DNA of 25,098 bases. Source: Psilocybe azurescens. Its lineage: Eukaryota; Basidiomycota; Agaricomycetes; Agaricales; Agrocybaceae. The notes beneath the pieces are model-generated. The model did not search any database, was not told the origin of the DNA, and saw only the letters and a list, made by a program, of their open reading frames with translations. The position numbers and the translations under genes were made by a program. Of this stretch, positions 10,567 to 21,176 are shown in pieces. Positions within the stretch are counted from its first letter, which is position 1, and every line of letters begins with the position of its first letter. The DNA lies in contig JAJIRX010000421.1 of assembly GCA_023853785.1 (NCBI GenBank), positions 1 through 25,098 of the forward strand. The letters run 5' to 3'.

Positions 10567-11986
10567 ATGTGCAGATCGGAGGAGGATAACGACCCGTTGA
10601 CTGACGATGCCCATTCAGCCGCGTCTCTTCCGATTCCTATTTCTCGGCATGCAAATACGCAACCCGCTAACCGCTCGTCTCATCTCAAACCATCCTCCGT
10701 CTCCCGCCAAAGACAACATCTCCTCTCAGACGACGAAAGTGTAGACTCCCCTACTTACGACGGAGACGTAGAATCCAGCACCACAGCAGGCCCAGACACT
10801 CCAGCCCATAAAGGCCCGACTCATCATCATCACCATCATTCAACCTCATCAACCTCCACCCTAAATACTACATTTTCTCCCTCTTCCCCCGGCACAACCC
10901 CAAGTGCAGAGCCTCTCAACCCTCTCTCCCCGCTATGCGCCCCACAAATCCCAATTCACATCTTCCCGTATTCATCTCTCCCCCTGTCAACACAACAGCT
11001 ACACCACTTCTCGTCACAGAAGAGCCCGCCGTCCCACTAGCTTCCAGAGAGGCCTTCAACCCCGCCGCGCTCACCCCAGATGACATCCAGACGTTCGTGG
11101 CAAAGGCTATTCAGGGCGAAGATCATCGGCGATACAAGATCAACCCTCCTCCAGTAGATCGTCCCATTCGCGTCTATGCCGATGGTACGTTTTTTCGCCC
11201 TTGTTCTCGCCCCGCGCTCCTTCTCCCCTACGTCACTGACCTATTCATAATCACATGATAGGTGTATACGATCTCTTCCATTTTGGGTACGGCGCCTACT
11301 TTGCTCCAGTGGCTGTTTCACTTCCCCTGACATCATCCTACCCCATAGTCATGCTCTCCAACTCCGGCAAGCCAAGCTTTCATTTCCCTCTGTATACCTC
11401 CTTGTCGGCGTCAACTCCGATGAACAAGTATGGTCACACAAAGCGCGTACCGTTATGAGCCATGCTGAACGGTGAGAGATCCGATCAATTGAATACAAAC
11501 GAGTATCAAGAACTCACGCAATCTGCAGGTTAGAGGCTGTAAGACATTGTCGCTGGGTCGACGAGGTCGTAGCAGAGGCACCTTGGGTCATAGACGAGGC
11601 GTTCATCAAGAAATACGAGATCGATTACGTTGCTCACGATGAAGACGCCTATGCTAGCGCTGGTCACAATGACGTTTATGAATATGTCAAAAGTCAAGGT
11701 GAGTAAAAATAACACGCGCGTCTAATTTACCCGCATTTTAACTGTTAATTTAATAATCTAAAGGCAAATTCATTCCTACGCGACGCACGCCTGGCGTATC
11801 GACATCGGAACTTCTCGAGCGCATTGTCTCAGGATACCGGAACCGCGATTTCGATGAGAAACTAACGAAGATGGGACACTCGGAGCTGAGGGCGGAGGGA
11901 GTGATTACGACGGACAGAGTCGTCGGGCAAGCCGTAGCGGGAGTCCCGATGGTAGCCCAAAACTTTTGAGTGCGCCTCCAAGCTAG
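10567..11986 (+). CDS. PCT1: Choline-phosphate cytidylyltransferase
   Basis: The enzyme makes CDP-choline from CTP and phosphocholine, the usual rate-limiting step of the Kennedy pathway to phosphatidylcholine. Five exons are 10567-11184, 11262-11286, 11349-11471, 11529-11698 and 11764-11986. The N-terminus (about 160 residues) is Ser/Thr/Pro-rich with a run of six histidines. The nucleotidyltransferase core follows: IRVYADGVYDLFHFGHA with the HxGH motif, then the YLLVGVNSDE strand, WVDEVVAEAPW, YVAHDEDAY, and RTPGVSTSELL in place of the usual RTEGVST-type motif. The Ser-rich tail ends in SPKLLSAPPS. Two missing bases are inferred, at the C run 10928-10931 and the G run 11897-11899. With them the coding length is 1,161 bases (386 residues). 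Read as given, the N-terminal part is cut off and the tail is replaced by a short wrong end. Confidence 0.92.
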
Positions 11987-12481
11987 AACCCCGAGTTGAT
12001 TTATGTACGAGTGCGTCCGAGACACAGAGAAAGAGCGCCGTTAGAGGAGGAAAAGAAGATCGATATGGATTGAGGTGTTGTCTGCTAACGCGGGGTTGTG
12101 TCCCTGTGCAGCGCAGAAGTGTCTTGAAGTCGTAAAATCTCTATTAACCTCTTTAAATCTTTTTTATTGTACTTTCTTCATTTAGTTGTTACTCTTTTGC
12201 TCTTTCCGGCAGCCGCTTTCCCGTCGACTGCTTCTTTGCTTCTTGCAGACTTGTTATTTTAGGTTTCTTTTTAGATTGGGATGTGTGCCGGACAATATAA
12301 ACATGATGTCCGTACATCCATCGGTACCCTGCCAGGCTTATTAAACTTGGATGCAATTGCCGACGAATGATCATAAGTTCATGAGGTAGTGACTTTATCA
12401 TATGTTGTATTCGTTAGCTCAATCGCCAAAAGACAGTTGTGAAAGGAACATTCAAGGAAGTGAGGTAGTGGGGAGGTATTT
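11987..12481. other. Convergent spacer
   Basis: This stretch lies between the 3' end of the cytidylyltransferase gene and the 3' end of the DUR3 pseudogene. I see T-rich sequence near 12140-12180 that may be the cytidylyltransferase 3' UTR, and no supportable gene. Confidence 0.5.
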
Positions 12482-14001
12482 TCATTGAGCATTGCGCCTA
12501 ATCAATGCGCATGTAATCCTGATTAGCGCTGGTTTTGATTCGGTGATTATAAGGATGACGACGAGGAAGAAGGAGAAGAACACCCATATCTGTTTGTGAG
12601 GTGCATACCATTATCTGGGATAGTGGTCACGGAATACGCAGAAAAACAAAAACCCGCGAATGCTTTGAAGAAAAGATGTGTGGTGCGCTTCCTAAAGCTA
12701 AAGGGCCCAGGACCAGCCTACATTTGCACAATGGACACGGAACGGTGAGCTGAGAAACAGGCAATTGAGTTTGCGGAAAAACTTACGAAGACAATAAATA
12801 ACAAAAGCGAGTATTGACAATGCTATTGTGTATATTCGATTGATTTTTGAGGGCACGAATATCCAGCGCCTCATTAGACTCATCCGCGGCATGATTTCTG
12901 CTCGTAGGGACTACATCAGCATCCGGGTCCTTCTTATCGCTGTGGTGAGAAGCCCCGTCTCATTGGTATCTAAATCCGTAGCTATTTTAGCCGTCGGCGA
13001 GGACAGCGAATCTTTCTCGTCTTCGAGCACAGCCATTTTTCTGGTCTTCTCCTAGTCGAAGTTCGCCGGGCCCAAATCAATAAACCGGCGGATAGGATCC
13101 CACCAGATACAATCGCGGCGACGTTGCCGGCAAAGGAGACCCAGTGAAACCCAGTGGTTGCTCAGAGTTCAACAGTAATGGGACCTATGTAGTGACCAGT
13201 CAGACGACGAAAGCGACAATCATGCCTCCTATTGACCTGGCTACGGCGCCGGCTTTGGATAGGTCTTTCCACTGTTATCCAGTTATCAAGAACAGCCAAT
13301 ATCGGATAAGCAGAAAGCAACTCACATGAACGTCAGAGCAATAGGGAAGACCCCCGAAGCGGTCGACATCCCTAGAAAATAGAATATCCAGCGGAGATTC
13401 TATAAATAGGCATTGGAGCGAATCTCGAAGACCGCACTCACAATGCCTACTGCGTGCAAGATGGAGGCCAGAGACCTACGTCGAGAGTAAGACGTGCTAA
13501 ATTCCTCAAATTTATTTTGGGAATGTACTTCAGGGAAAGTGGTTGCACGATTGGCGTTTATCTTAACTTTACTTGCAATAACCGAGAAAAGAGTAATTTG
13601 GACCAAGCCACCAACTGGGTACCTAGCAGAAAAACATAAAATCAGAATGCGTGATTGACCTACAGGAGAAGGCCAGCTTACTAGTAGCCCCGAGACGCCC
13701 ATTACATGTGTTTGAGTGGCAGTTTGTAGAAGTGTAAGAGTCCATGTCCCTAACGCACAAATTGAGCCGGAATTGTATGGAATTGTCATAAAGCAACTCA
13801 CCCGAGCTGACAATCCCAGAAAAAAAAAAGACCTGTTTTGAGGGACCGACTGGCAGCAGAGAACTCAGAGGCAGAGTTGGGCGAGAAGTCCGAGAATTTG
13901 GCTTGTGTCCAAGTAATCAAGTTGATGAACACAGCGAGCCCAAAACCTAGCCCAAAGACAACAGCATAGCCAACACCCTGCGGTAACGGTGATGCAGACA
14001 T
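12482..14001 (-). pseudogene. DUR3: Decayed DUR3-type urea/polyamine symporter
   Basis: DUR3 proteins are sodium/solute-symporter-family importers of urea and polyamines with about 15 membrane helices and roughly 700 residues. The N-terminus is clear from 14001: MSASPLPQGVGYAVVFGLGF, then INLITWTQAKFSDF and SASEFSAASRSLKTGL. A disrupted segment follows (TWTLTLLQTATQTHVMGVSG, then YPVGGLVQITLFSVIASKV and KINANRATTF). The large middle of the protein is missing. The C-terminal part reappears at about 13400-12900 (ASGVFPIALTF, then FAGNVAAIVSGGILSAGLL) and 12600-12482 (IWVFFSFFLVV to the stop). Frames change repeatedly and in-frame stops are present. Only about half of the protein is represented in 1.5 kb, so a few sequencing errors cannot explain it. 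Confidence 0.85.
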
Positions 14002-14393
14002 GATACAGTTAGTGGTTACAAAGATGATTTCCCAACTCCACGCATTTAACCAAGATGGCTTCCATCCAGCCCGAGGATCAACGTCAACGCGGAAGGAGCC
14101 CTCGACTCAAGTGCTCCTCCCGCCCGTTCAAGTATATGGGGAATCTCTCAAGGACCAAGTACGATATACACCGACAATAGTGAATCGACACTGTTCAAGA
14201 TATGACGGTTTCTTGACTGCGACATCTTGCTCAGGACTCAGGAGGCACCTGACGAATCCTAAAAACAACGGCGTAAATGCAAGAGCATGCCACACATATT
14301 TGAAAGCATGTATGCAATTCCACCCTTTCCTCTTTACTTCAGATACACAAATAGGACTGGATTGGTCGTTATTAATGAGATGCGGTGAGTGAG
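14002..14393. other. Upstream flank of the DUR3 pseudogene
   Basis: Former promoter region of the transporter copy. A plus-strand frame (14000-14392) and a minus-strand frame (14128-14601) cross it, but neither shows a recognisable domain, and I see no gene. Confidence 0.4.
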
Positions 14394-14779
14394 CTATTGA
14401 TAAGTGGATCCTGTTGCCTCTAAGAAATGTTCCCAGAACATCTTTAGGGCGTCCGTTTCCTCTGGGAATTTCTTCGTGCCAATATCGTCTCCGTTCTCTT
14501 TCCGTCGATACATCCATTTGTCTGCATCGAGTAAAGCAAATAGCATGTACTCCGCACATGTCTTTTGAGTTCTGGTGATTAACCAGAGCAGGGGAGAACA
14601 AGAGGAGTTCGTAGATCGGATTAGAGGATCAGATGTTGATTAGAACGACACCACCAACGAGATGCATGTAAGTAATATGAGATAAGTTGTAACACGCGTG
14701 TTGGAGAGGTCTGGTCAACCTTGGGATTGACTGACAACTTGCTCGATAGATCTTGACAAGCCGTGACGCGTGCAGACAT
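14394..14779 (-). pseudogene. Relic of an unrecognised coding sequence
   Basis: The 3' part, 14546-14394, is an open frame of 50 codons and a stop with strongly coding-like composition (MLFALLDADKWMYRRKEN and ALKMFWEHFLEATG). Upstream, a second frame carries NPIYELLLFSPALVNHQN and a third begins at an ATG at 14779 (MSARVTACQDLSSKLSVNP). Joining them needs frame changes and passes a TGA, so the copy appears broken. I do not recognise the family. It lies on the same strand as the DUR3 pseudogene and may have decayed with it. Confidence 0.35.
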
Positions 14780-14928
14780 TGCCAAGGCAAAGTGTTTTGA
14801 ATGCCGACGGATATAACATATTCGGGCCGGTGCTTTTGGGATTCTCAGGGCGAGTTTACAGCCGTTAAGTTGAAAGTTAAAGGAGTCTTACCTTGTCTAT
14901 TGACCCCCACGTCGAGATTGCATTCTAT

Positions 14929-17487
14929 ATGCCGTCCAAACCGAAGCTTCAATCGGCCTCTCCGCCGACTGACAGTCGGACAACAAAAGCACGAATCAAC
15001 CTGACGCAACGATGGTTGGTGGCTACGATCGCGTTGGGCGTTTCGGCTCTGGTACTCTTCAACAACAATGCTTGGACAGGGTCGTACATTGTCTGCTCTA
15101 AATCAAAGAACATATACACAGTAGATCCTTCTAATCCTAGGGTCGAGTGTATTACCGTTCGAGGAACAGAAATTTCTCAAGTTGGGAACTATGGTGAGTT
15201 CTCAGACTTTCGAATCGGCGCATTGCTCTGAGGAGAATTGTGGGATCCTCGCGTTCTGACCCAATAATCATCGCAGAAAGTATATCAAGGAGCCAAATCT
15301 ATCTAACTGGAGCTGTGGGGCTATTGCCAAGCTGGATAACAAGACATATGCGAGTTGGTGGCAGAATTATCCAGCTCGATGAATCCTCGGTCTTGGTTCC
15401 AGGACTGGCAGGTGCGTCGTCGCGTTATTGCGACCATTCTTTGCCTTACATCCCATTTCTTTAGATGCACATGCTCATGTCATCGAAAATGGGTACATGA
15501 GGCAGTTGCCCTTAATGGGTTCTCAATCAGTTCAAGGTAAATGCAATACGGTTTGTACAACCACCCTGCTACATAACAAAGATAGAGGTTGTGGACCGTA
15601 TCAAGGCATATATTCTCGCTCACCCTGAAGTGATGAGTGAAAAATCTCACTGGATTGAAGGAATGGGATGGGATCAGACGAAATGGCCTGGTGCACAATT
15701 CCCTACTGCGGTATGCCTGCATTCTTGCACGACTAATTTATTTGTAGCTGATTTTGTATGCAGTTAGACCTCGACGAAGATCCTCTGCTGAAAGGCCGCC
15801 TTATATCGCTTACTCGCGTTGACGGCCATGCGCGTTGGGTCTCATTAGCCGTTCTTGAGCTCATGCAAAAGATATGCCCCAGAAAGTGGAGGGAGGGTTG
15901 ATAGTGCGCGATAAGCAAGGAAACCCAACAGGTATACATTACGATATTGCATAAACGATGAGTTAACGGTTTCAAGAAAGGGATATTTGTTGACAACGCG
16001 ATGAGCTTGATTCCGGTGCCCCCATGGAGCGAAACTCAGCTCACAAATTTCTTCGACATGACTATCAAAGAAGCTTTATCTTATGGACTAACTTCTGTCC
16101 ACGACGCTGGCTCCTCACCCGACCATATCAATTTTTTCAAAAGTATGCGATGTAGGACTTTATTACGGGTTAACAAGTTGCTGACAACATTCGTATCTTC
16201 AAGGCGGGCAGATGCTGGAACCTTGTCCGTGAGTGGCTCCTTATCTCTTGTTCGCGTCTTCTAATCCTTCAGGGTAGACTAGACTCTATGTCATGGGTAA
16301 AGTCGAGTCCGAAGAATACTGGGGTGATCAGATCCCCGACTGCACGACTACGGAAAACACGGTCGACTCAATATTAGAGGCATCAAGATTGTCGCTGACG
16401 GTGTGCATGTTGTATCATAATGTCAAATTCAATTGTATTGATATTAACCTCAGGCGCCCTCGGGTCATGGGGAGCTGCACTACTCAAACCTTACTCTGAT
16501 AAATCCGACACCCGTGGATTGATGCTCAGCAGTCCAGACACGCTTAGTAAACTTATTCATCAATTTTGGAAGGACGGATGGCAAACGGTAAATCTCACAA
16601 TCCACCCGTCTTTTCTGCATTTTCATAACTTTCGAAGAACATACACTGCATTGGAGACAGAGCCAATCACGACATCTTGAACATCTTTGAAGACATTATT
16701 GAAAGAAGAGGAGGCAACGTTTCTGAACGGCGTCCACGTATAGAACATGCACAGATATTCACCCCCAAAGATCTCACACGTATGAAACGGCTAGGAGGTA
16801 GGTACTTCAATATTTTTAACGTAGCTGACTTTTTGACACATTTCCACCTGCTAGTAATAGCAAGTGTCCAGCCAACACATGCGTGAGTTTCATCTTCATC
16901 CTGGACACCACCATCGGCTGAACGAGTCTAGGACATCCGATATGTGGTTTGCAGAGACGCGACTGGGTCCACATAGGATCAAGGGTGCTTATGCTTTTCA
17001 AACATTACTGAAGTGAGTAATACCACCCTTCCAATTTTTACATTTTCCCAAGCAACCTCACTAGAGCATCTCCGAGCGGGGTTCTTCCCTTAGGCTCAGA
17101 CTTTCCCATTGAAGGGGTAAATCCTCTACTGGGTTTCTACGCTGCAGTGTCCCGACTTTCCGTAGATGGTACTTCTCCACACGGTGCAGGAGGATGGTAA
17201 GTAAATGCATGTATTATGTTCTCATTTATTCACCGCATGACCTCTGCTTTCTCTTTTCAAGGTTCCCGGACCAACTTCTGACCAGAGAACAGGCCCTCAA
17301 AGGAATGACTTTGGACGCAGCACACGCATCTTTCGCCGAACAAAGCCTAGGGTCTCTTACCCCAGGAAAGAAAGCCGATTTTGTGGTGTTTGATAAGAAT
17401 ATCATGCAGGTCCCTGTTAACGAGATTTTAGGAGCAAAGGTAATTGCGACGATAGTAGATGGCGTAGTTATGTACGGCACGCTATAA
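14929..17487 (+). CDS. Membrane-anchored amidohydrolase (amidohydrolase family 3, YtcJ-like)
   Basis: A metal-dependent hydrolase of unknown substrate. Fourteen exons are 14929-15193, 15277-15411, 15465-15536, 15586-15710, 15764-15931, 15981-16142, 16204-16228, 16278-16400, 16454-16587, 16638-16797, 16855-16882, 16932-17012, 17065-17196 and 17262-17487. A hydrophobic helix at about residues 29-45 follows a short basic N-terminus, which suggests a signal anchor. Metal-site motifs are DAHAH (H136, H138), HCIGDRA (H407), RIEHAQ (H441) and PLGSDFP (D506). The family signature DGALGSWGAALLKPYSD and the C-terminal segment LGSLTPGKKADFVVFD are present. Three missing bases are inferred, at the A run 15867-15870, the A run 16139-16142 and the C run 16334-16337. 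With them every exon phase fits and the protein is 612 residues. An ATG 36 bases upstream (14893) is an alternative start. Confidence 0.9.
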
Positions 17488-17964
17488 GTCAAGTGAGCTG
17501 CTTATCTGAATCTAAATTCTTCGATATATGGTGTCGTGGTGTGTCAATCTCTTCCATTTATCTCCTTTCGTTATTGGTCTCTGGATATTCCCCGAAGGCG
17601 TCCTACAGCGAGAATGAATTTGGCAACCAGAAGGGATGAATATTGATGTTAGATCATGTGTGATCTCGTTTTTGGAAGAGCACGAAACAAATTTAATGAC
17701 GTGATATAGATCATGTACTTCCGGTGAAGCAGTTTACGAATTGGATCACTTGATATTTAAAGCTTGTTTATTACTTTACGAAACTTTATGAATAGTCCCT
17801 GTAGGATGACCAGATACTGGCAATACTCCCGATTACTAGAACAAGATTGCTGAAGGATTGTGCCCGTTAAAGTGCACCGATAGAACGACGAATAATATGG
17901 TAGATGGAGGAAAGTGGAACGATTGAAAATAAAAATCGAAAGATGGGGGAACGAGTAAGGGGTA
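17488..17964. other. Convergent spacer
   Basis: AT-rich sequence between the 3' ends of the amidohydrolase and SRPBCC genes. I see no gene, repeat or RNA. Confidence 0.5.
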
Positions 17965-18582
17965 TTATTTCTTTTCGGCGTGTTTCTTCAAGCTCTCAGC
18001 AGCTCCAGCGAACCCTTTAATGAGCTTTGCGCCAGCAACAAATTTGACGATGTACGCCAGGAGTCCGCCGAATACCTCGCGGTTCTCATATTTGGTTTTT
18101 CCGGTGGCTTCGTCGATGCTCAGCGCCTGTGTGCGTACTGTGTTCAGTATGAAATGCGGGTACATCGCCGCTGTCCAAGCGACACGATGGATCTCTGGCT
18201 CCAAGGTTGATATCACGGCGTAGGCGTTGCCTTTGTCCCAGTAGCTTGGATCCTCTGGCACATCTTTCGGCGCCATGTTGGCGAGAATCTCAATGTGCTT
18301 TCCTAGTTCTGGAGTCTGGTCCGTGAAGGGCAGACGGGTATAATCGTCAACCAGGACCATGGATCGTCTGGATAAGTTTCAGCATAGAACTGATCTCTGC
18401 CAAGCAAAAGAGGTTCACATACGCAAATGTATTCCTAGTGCAAGGATGATCCTTCAATACAACGGTCATTTACCTCGTAATTTCACTCACCAGTCCTTGT
18501 ATTTGGGAAAGTCCATGAGAATGGACCATACTTTGTCAATCGGAGCGTCGATGAGAATCGAAGACGATGCAGAGAAAAACAT
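17965..18582 (-). CDS. SRPBCC-fold (polyketide cyclase/START-like) small protein
   Basis: A 168-residue protein of the SRPBCC superfamily, which has a hydrophobic ligand cavity; the ligand here is unknown. Three exons are 18582-18491, 18434-18423 and 18367-17965. The middle exon has only 12 bases. Both introns are short (56 and 55 bases) with GTGAGT and GTATGT donors. The spliced protein starts MFFSASSSILIDAPIDKVWS and continues FPKYKDWNTFARSMVLVD, matching the usual strand, helix and W-N pattern of the fold. LEPEIHRVAW and a strand before YENREVFGGLLAYIV complete it. The tail is lysine-rich. The frame is intact with no corrections. Without the 12-base exon the N-terminal strand and the rest cannot be joined as a normal domain. 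Confidence 0.88.
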
Positions 18583-19243
18583 GGTCGTTGGTGGTTAAAG
18601 GTGGCAAATTGGAAGACGACATGCTGAAGAAGTTTGGTTGAAGTGGCGCTGAAGATGTGGACAAGCTTTAGTATAAGCTGAATAGTAGTTGCAGCGGGGC
18701 CTAGTTAAATAGTGAGAATCGACATAAGGGTTTGTTTGGAAACAACTTGAGAAATAACGAAACTCGACGGTTGTGGGACAGTGGGAGTGTAGTGACAGCT
18801 TTCCGGCAATTCAAAGGCATTAATTGGCCCGGTGACTTCCGGTAATCTTCAACTTAGGGGCCAAAGCCACAGATAGTAATCATTTGAATCCTGAACAAAT
18901 CAAAATGAGAGCTAAAAACAAGCTATACCATTTGCATACTACACTGTCTTCAAACTGAAAGTAGGGTAGCACCTTCCAGAGGTCAAGTGCTGTTATCCAA
19001 TTCATTCATAGTTTTACCAAGCTATTCGTAAGCAATCCGACAAACAATAACCGTTACACCAAAATGGCGCCATAAATGCACTCTGGTATCCAGCTGCTCA
19101 GATTCTATATGAAATGATAGGCCGCCAGGCTTACACTATTGGTACTAGTCAAGGAAAAAATCAATCAGCAGGTTACAGCGATAAAGAAGACAGTTCATCG
19201 AGTAAATGACGTTCCAAGTGGATGCACAGCAAGAAAATCATAA
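18583..19243. other. Spacer between two minus-strand genes
   Basis: Holds the promoter and leader of the SRPBCC gene and the 3' flank of the FAD oxidoreductase gene. I see no further gene or repeat. Confidence 0.5.
18704..18711 (-). promoter_or_regulatory. Candidate TATA element of the SRPBCC gene
   Basis: On the minus strand this reads TATTTAAC, about 125 bases before the start codon. The call rests on sequence and spacing alone. Confidence 0.3.
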
Positions 19244-21176
19244 TCAATTATTTCCTATCTGTGTCAAATTCCCGATCCTAGTTCGTCTGACCCTCTTCTC
19301 CGTTATCAGAAAAGGTTCTGGCAGTTCGGGATCTCGTCTGTCTTCTTTGCCATCCCCTTTATTTCCCAATATCATCCGCGCCAATGCCCGTCCACTCAGC
19401 CATGCATGTACCATACCCTCACCGCTATAACCCGCGCATACCCATTCCCCAGATAAAGCCAAATCACGGTGTTCACTCCCCAACGTCGATTTCTTGTTCT
19501 CCTTGGAAGCATTTGACGCGTGAGAGTGTGTGGGTTCCTTCCTGGTCGAAATCGACTGAGGAACGCGCCCCACCCAAGGGTTCGCATCGGCCGAAAGGCC
19601 AACCAGGCCTGTCCATGTAGCCTTCACGCGTCCTTTCCCCATTCTACGTCTTCATTCTTACTGGAATCATCACTTGACGAAGTTCCCTCCTCCCCCAGTG
19701 GTTGCCGAAGTACATGGGTAGGGCACCGCTTAAATATGTCTCGACGGCAAAATCGGTGTATTCGTCGTCGGAGACACCGATGACATCCATCAAGGCGGCC
19801 TCGCTGGTCCCTCCGAGCATGGCGCCCCCGCCGAACATAAATTCGCCCGCTGTGGGCAGGGAAGATTTAGGCGCTAGCGTTTCACTGCTATCAATAAGTT
19901 TCGTCGGCAGATCGGTAGGGGAAGGGAGAAGCTGTGTCAGGTAATCATAAGATGTTTCCTCGTGTCCGGGGTAGAACACGAACGCTCGCGAGCCAGTCCA
20001 ATCGGACGTGCTAGGCGCCTTGGGATTGTCGAGGTTACCGAGCACAGACAGCCCCTTCCCTGGTCTTTGACTTGACATGTGTGCCTTGAAAGGGACGATT
20101 TTCTCTCGTAAACCGGGAAGAAGATGCGACGACCATGCGTTCGTGGCGTGGATGATATGCTGTGCTTTGATTTCACCCTTGGGTGTCGATATGACATATG
20201 TGCCATTTTCGGTCGTAATTCCGGTGCAGGGTGTTCGCGTATGTAATTGGAAACTGGAGATAGGGGTCAATAAGTGTTGTGAGAAGAGAGACAGGTACAG
20301 AAGGGCGTACTTGGTAAATTCATCGAGAAGCTTGGAAAGAATGCCAGTAACGAGACGATACGGGTGAATAGACGCCCCGGGCTTAATGATCAATCCGATA
20401 ATTGAAGTCGCTAATTGCAGTTCCTATGGAAAAGAGTAAAATTAGTTCCTAGTGGCTCGAGAAACGCGGTAGTACTGACCTCAATGGCATCACGCTCCTC
20501 AATAATCCCAAACCTTTCGCCTATAGCCTTGGGAACTTCTTTCAAGAACGCATTTAACTCGTCTGTTGCCGTCTTAAACAGTCCAGGCTGGAGAAACGCG
20601 TCGAAATTGTCAACAAGCCTTGCTTGTGATTCGTCCAATAGTCCTTCTGCCTTTGCAACCTCGATAAGGGTTGTGATGTGGGCTAAGCGGAACTGCAGAA
20701 TTTGCAAGGCCACAGCGGCACCATGCGCTTTCTTCAATCGAAAATACTCGTTGTATATAATGGGAGACGCATGTCCTCCGTTTCTGGAAAACGAAATGTT
20801 TGAGAAAAAATGTTAAAACGTTATATTTGGTATTCCTTGCTCACCTGCCTGTTGCACCTGAACAGGTGTCTCTAGCCTCGAGCATGACAATATTTAGAGG
20901 TTTTGACCGCGACTTTGAGAGCTCGAGTAAAGCTTTGGCAATTGAAGTGCCAGTAATGCCACTTCCAATGATGACAATGTCAGTACACTGAGGTAACTCT
21001 GCGTCTCGTCCATGGTGGGCAATGGGAGATAAGGGAATGGTCCAATATGAAATCGAAGAATTAAGTCGAGGAATTCCAGGCGATAGAGATATGCGTTTGG
21101 AAACTGCCTCGTAGTCTCTTAAAACAGATTGAAATGTTTGAAAAACAGTTCGAATCGTAGACAAAATGGCGCCCAT
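19244..21176 (-). CDS. FAD-dependent oxidoreductase (DAO family)
   Basis: A flavoprotein of the D-amino-acid oxidase/glycine oxidase fold, probably oxidising an amine or amino acid; the substrate is not evident. Four exons are 21176-20845, 20783-20480, 20423-20311 and 20253-19244, with 56-61 base introns. After an N-terminal extension of about 65 residues comes the FAD-binding strand and loop DIVIIGSGITGTSIAKAL (glycines from about residue 71). The EARDTCSGATGRNGGH motif then runs across the first splice junction. Further motifs are PGASIHPYRLV, HIIHATNAWSSHLLPGL and the C-terminal GYSGEGMVHAWLSGRALA, which closes the flavin site. Two missing bases are inferred, at the C run 19692-19696 and the C run 19637-19640. 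With them the coding length is 1,761 bases (586 residues). As given, the last third is out of frame. Confidence 0.9.

Noticed and set aside
9132..13661. A shared 14-base word (ATGCGTGATTGACC) at about 9132 and 13648
   Set aside because: One such match is expected by chance in a window of this size, and the flanks do not match.
12000..19250. A nitrogen-scavenging cluster (DUR3, amidohydrolase, amine oxidoreductase)
   Set aside because: The transporter is a pseudogene, substrates are unknown, strands differ, and an unrelated SRPBCC gene lies between. Co-location alone does not support a cluster.
3120..21176. Programmed ribosomal frameshifting as the reason for the broken frames
   Set aside because: The sites are many, lie in unrelated genes and share no slippery heptamer or downstream structure that I can see. 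Sequence error explains them more simply.
3120..21176. Repeat-induced point mutation as the cause of gene damage
   Set aside because: The damage consists of single-base length changes. I do not see the C-to-T rich nonsense pattern expected of that process.
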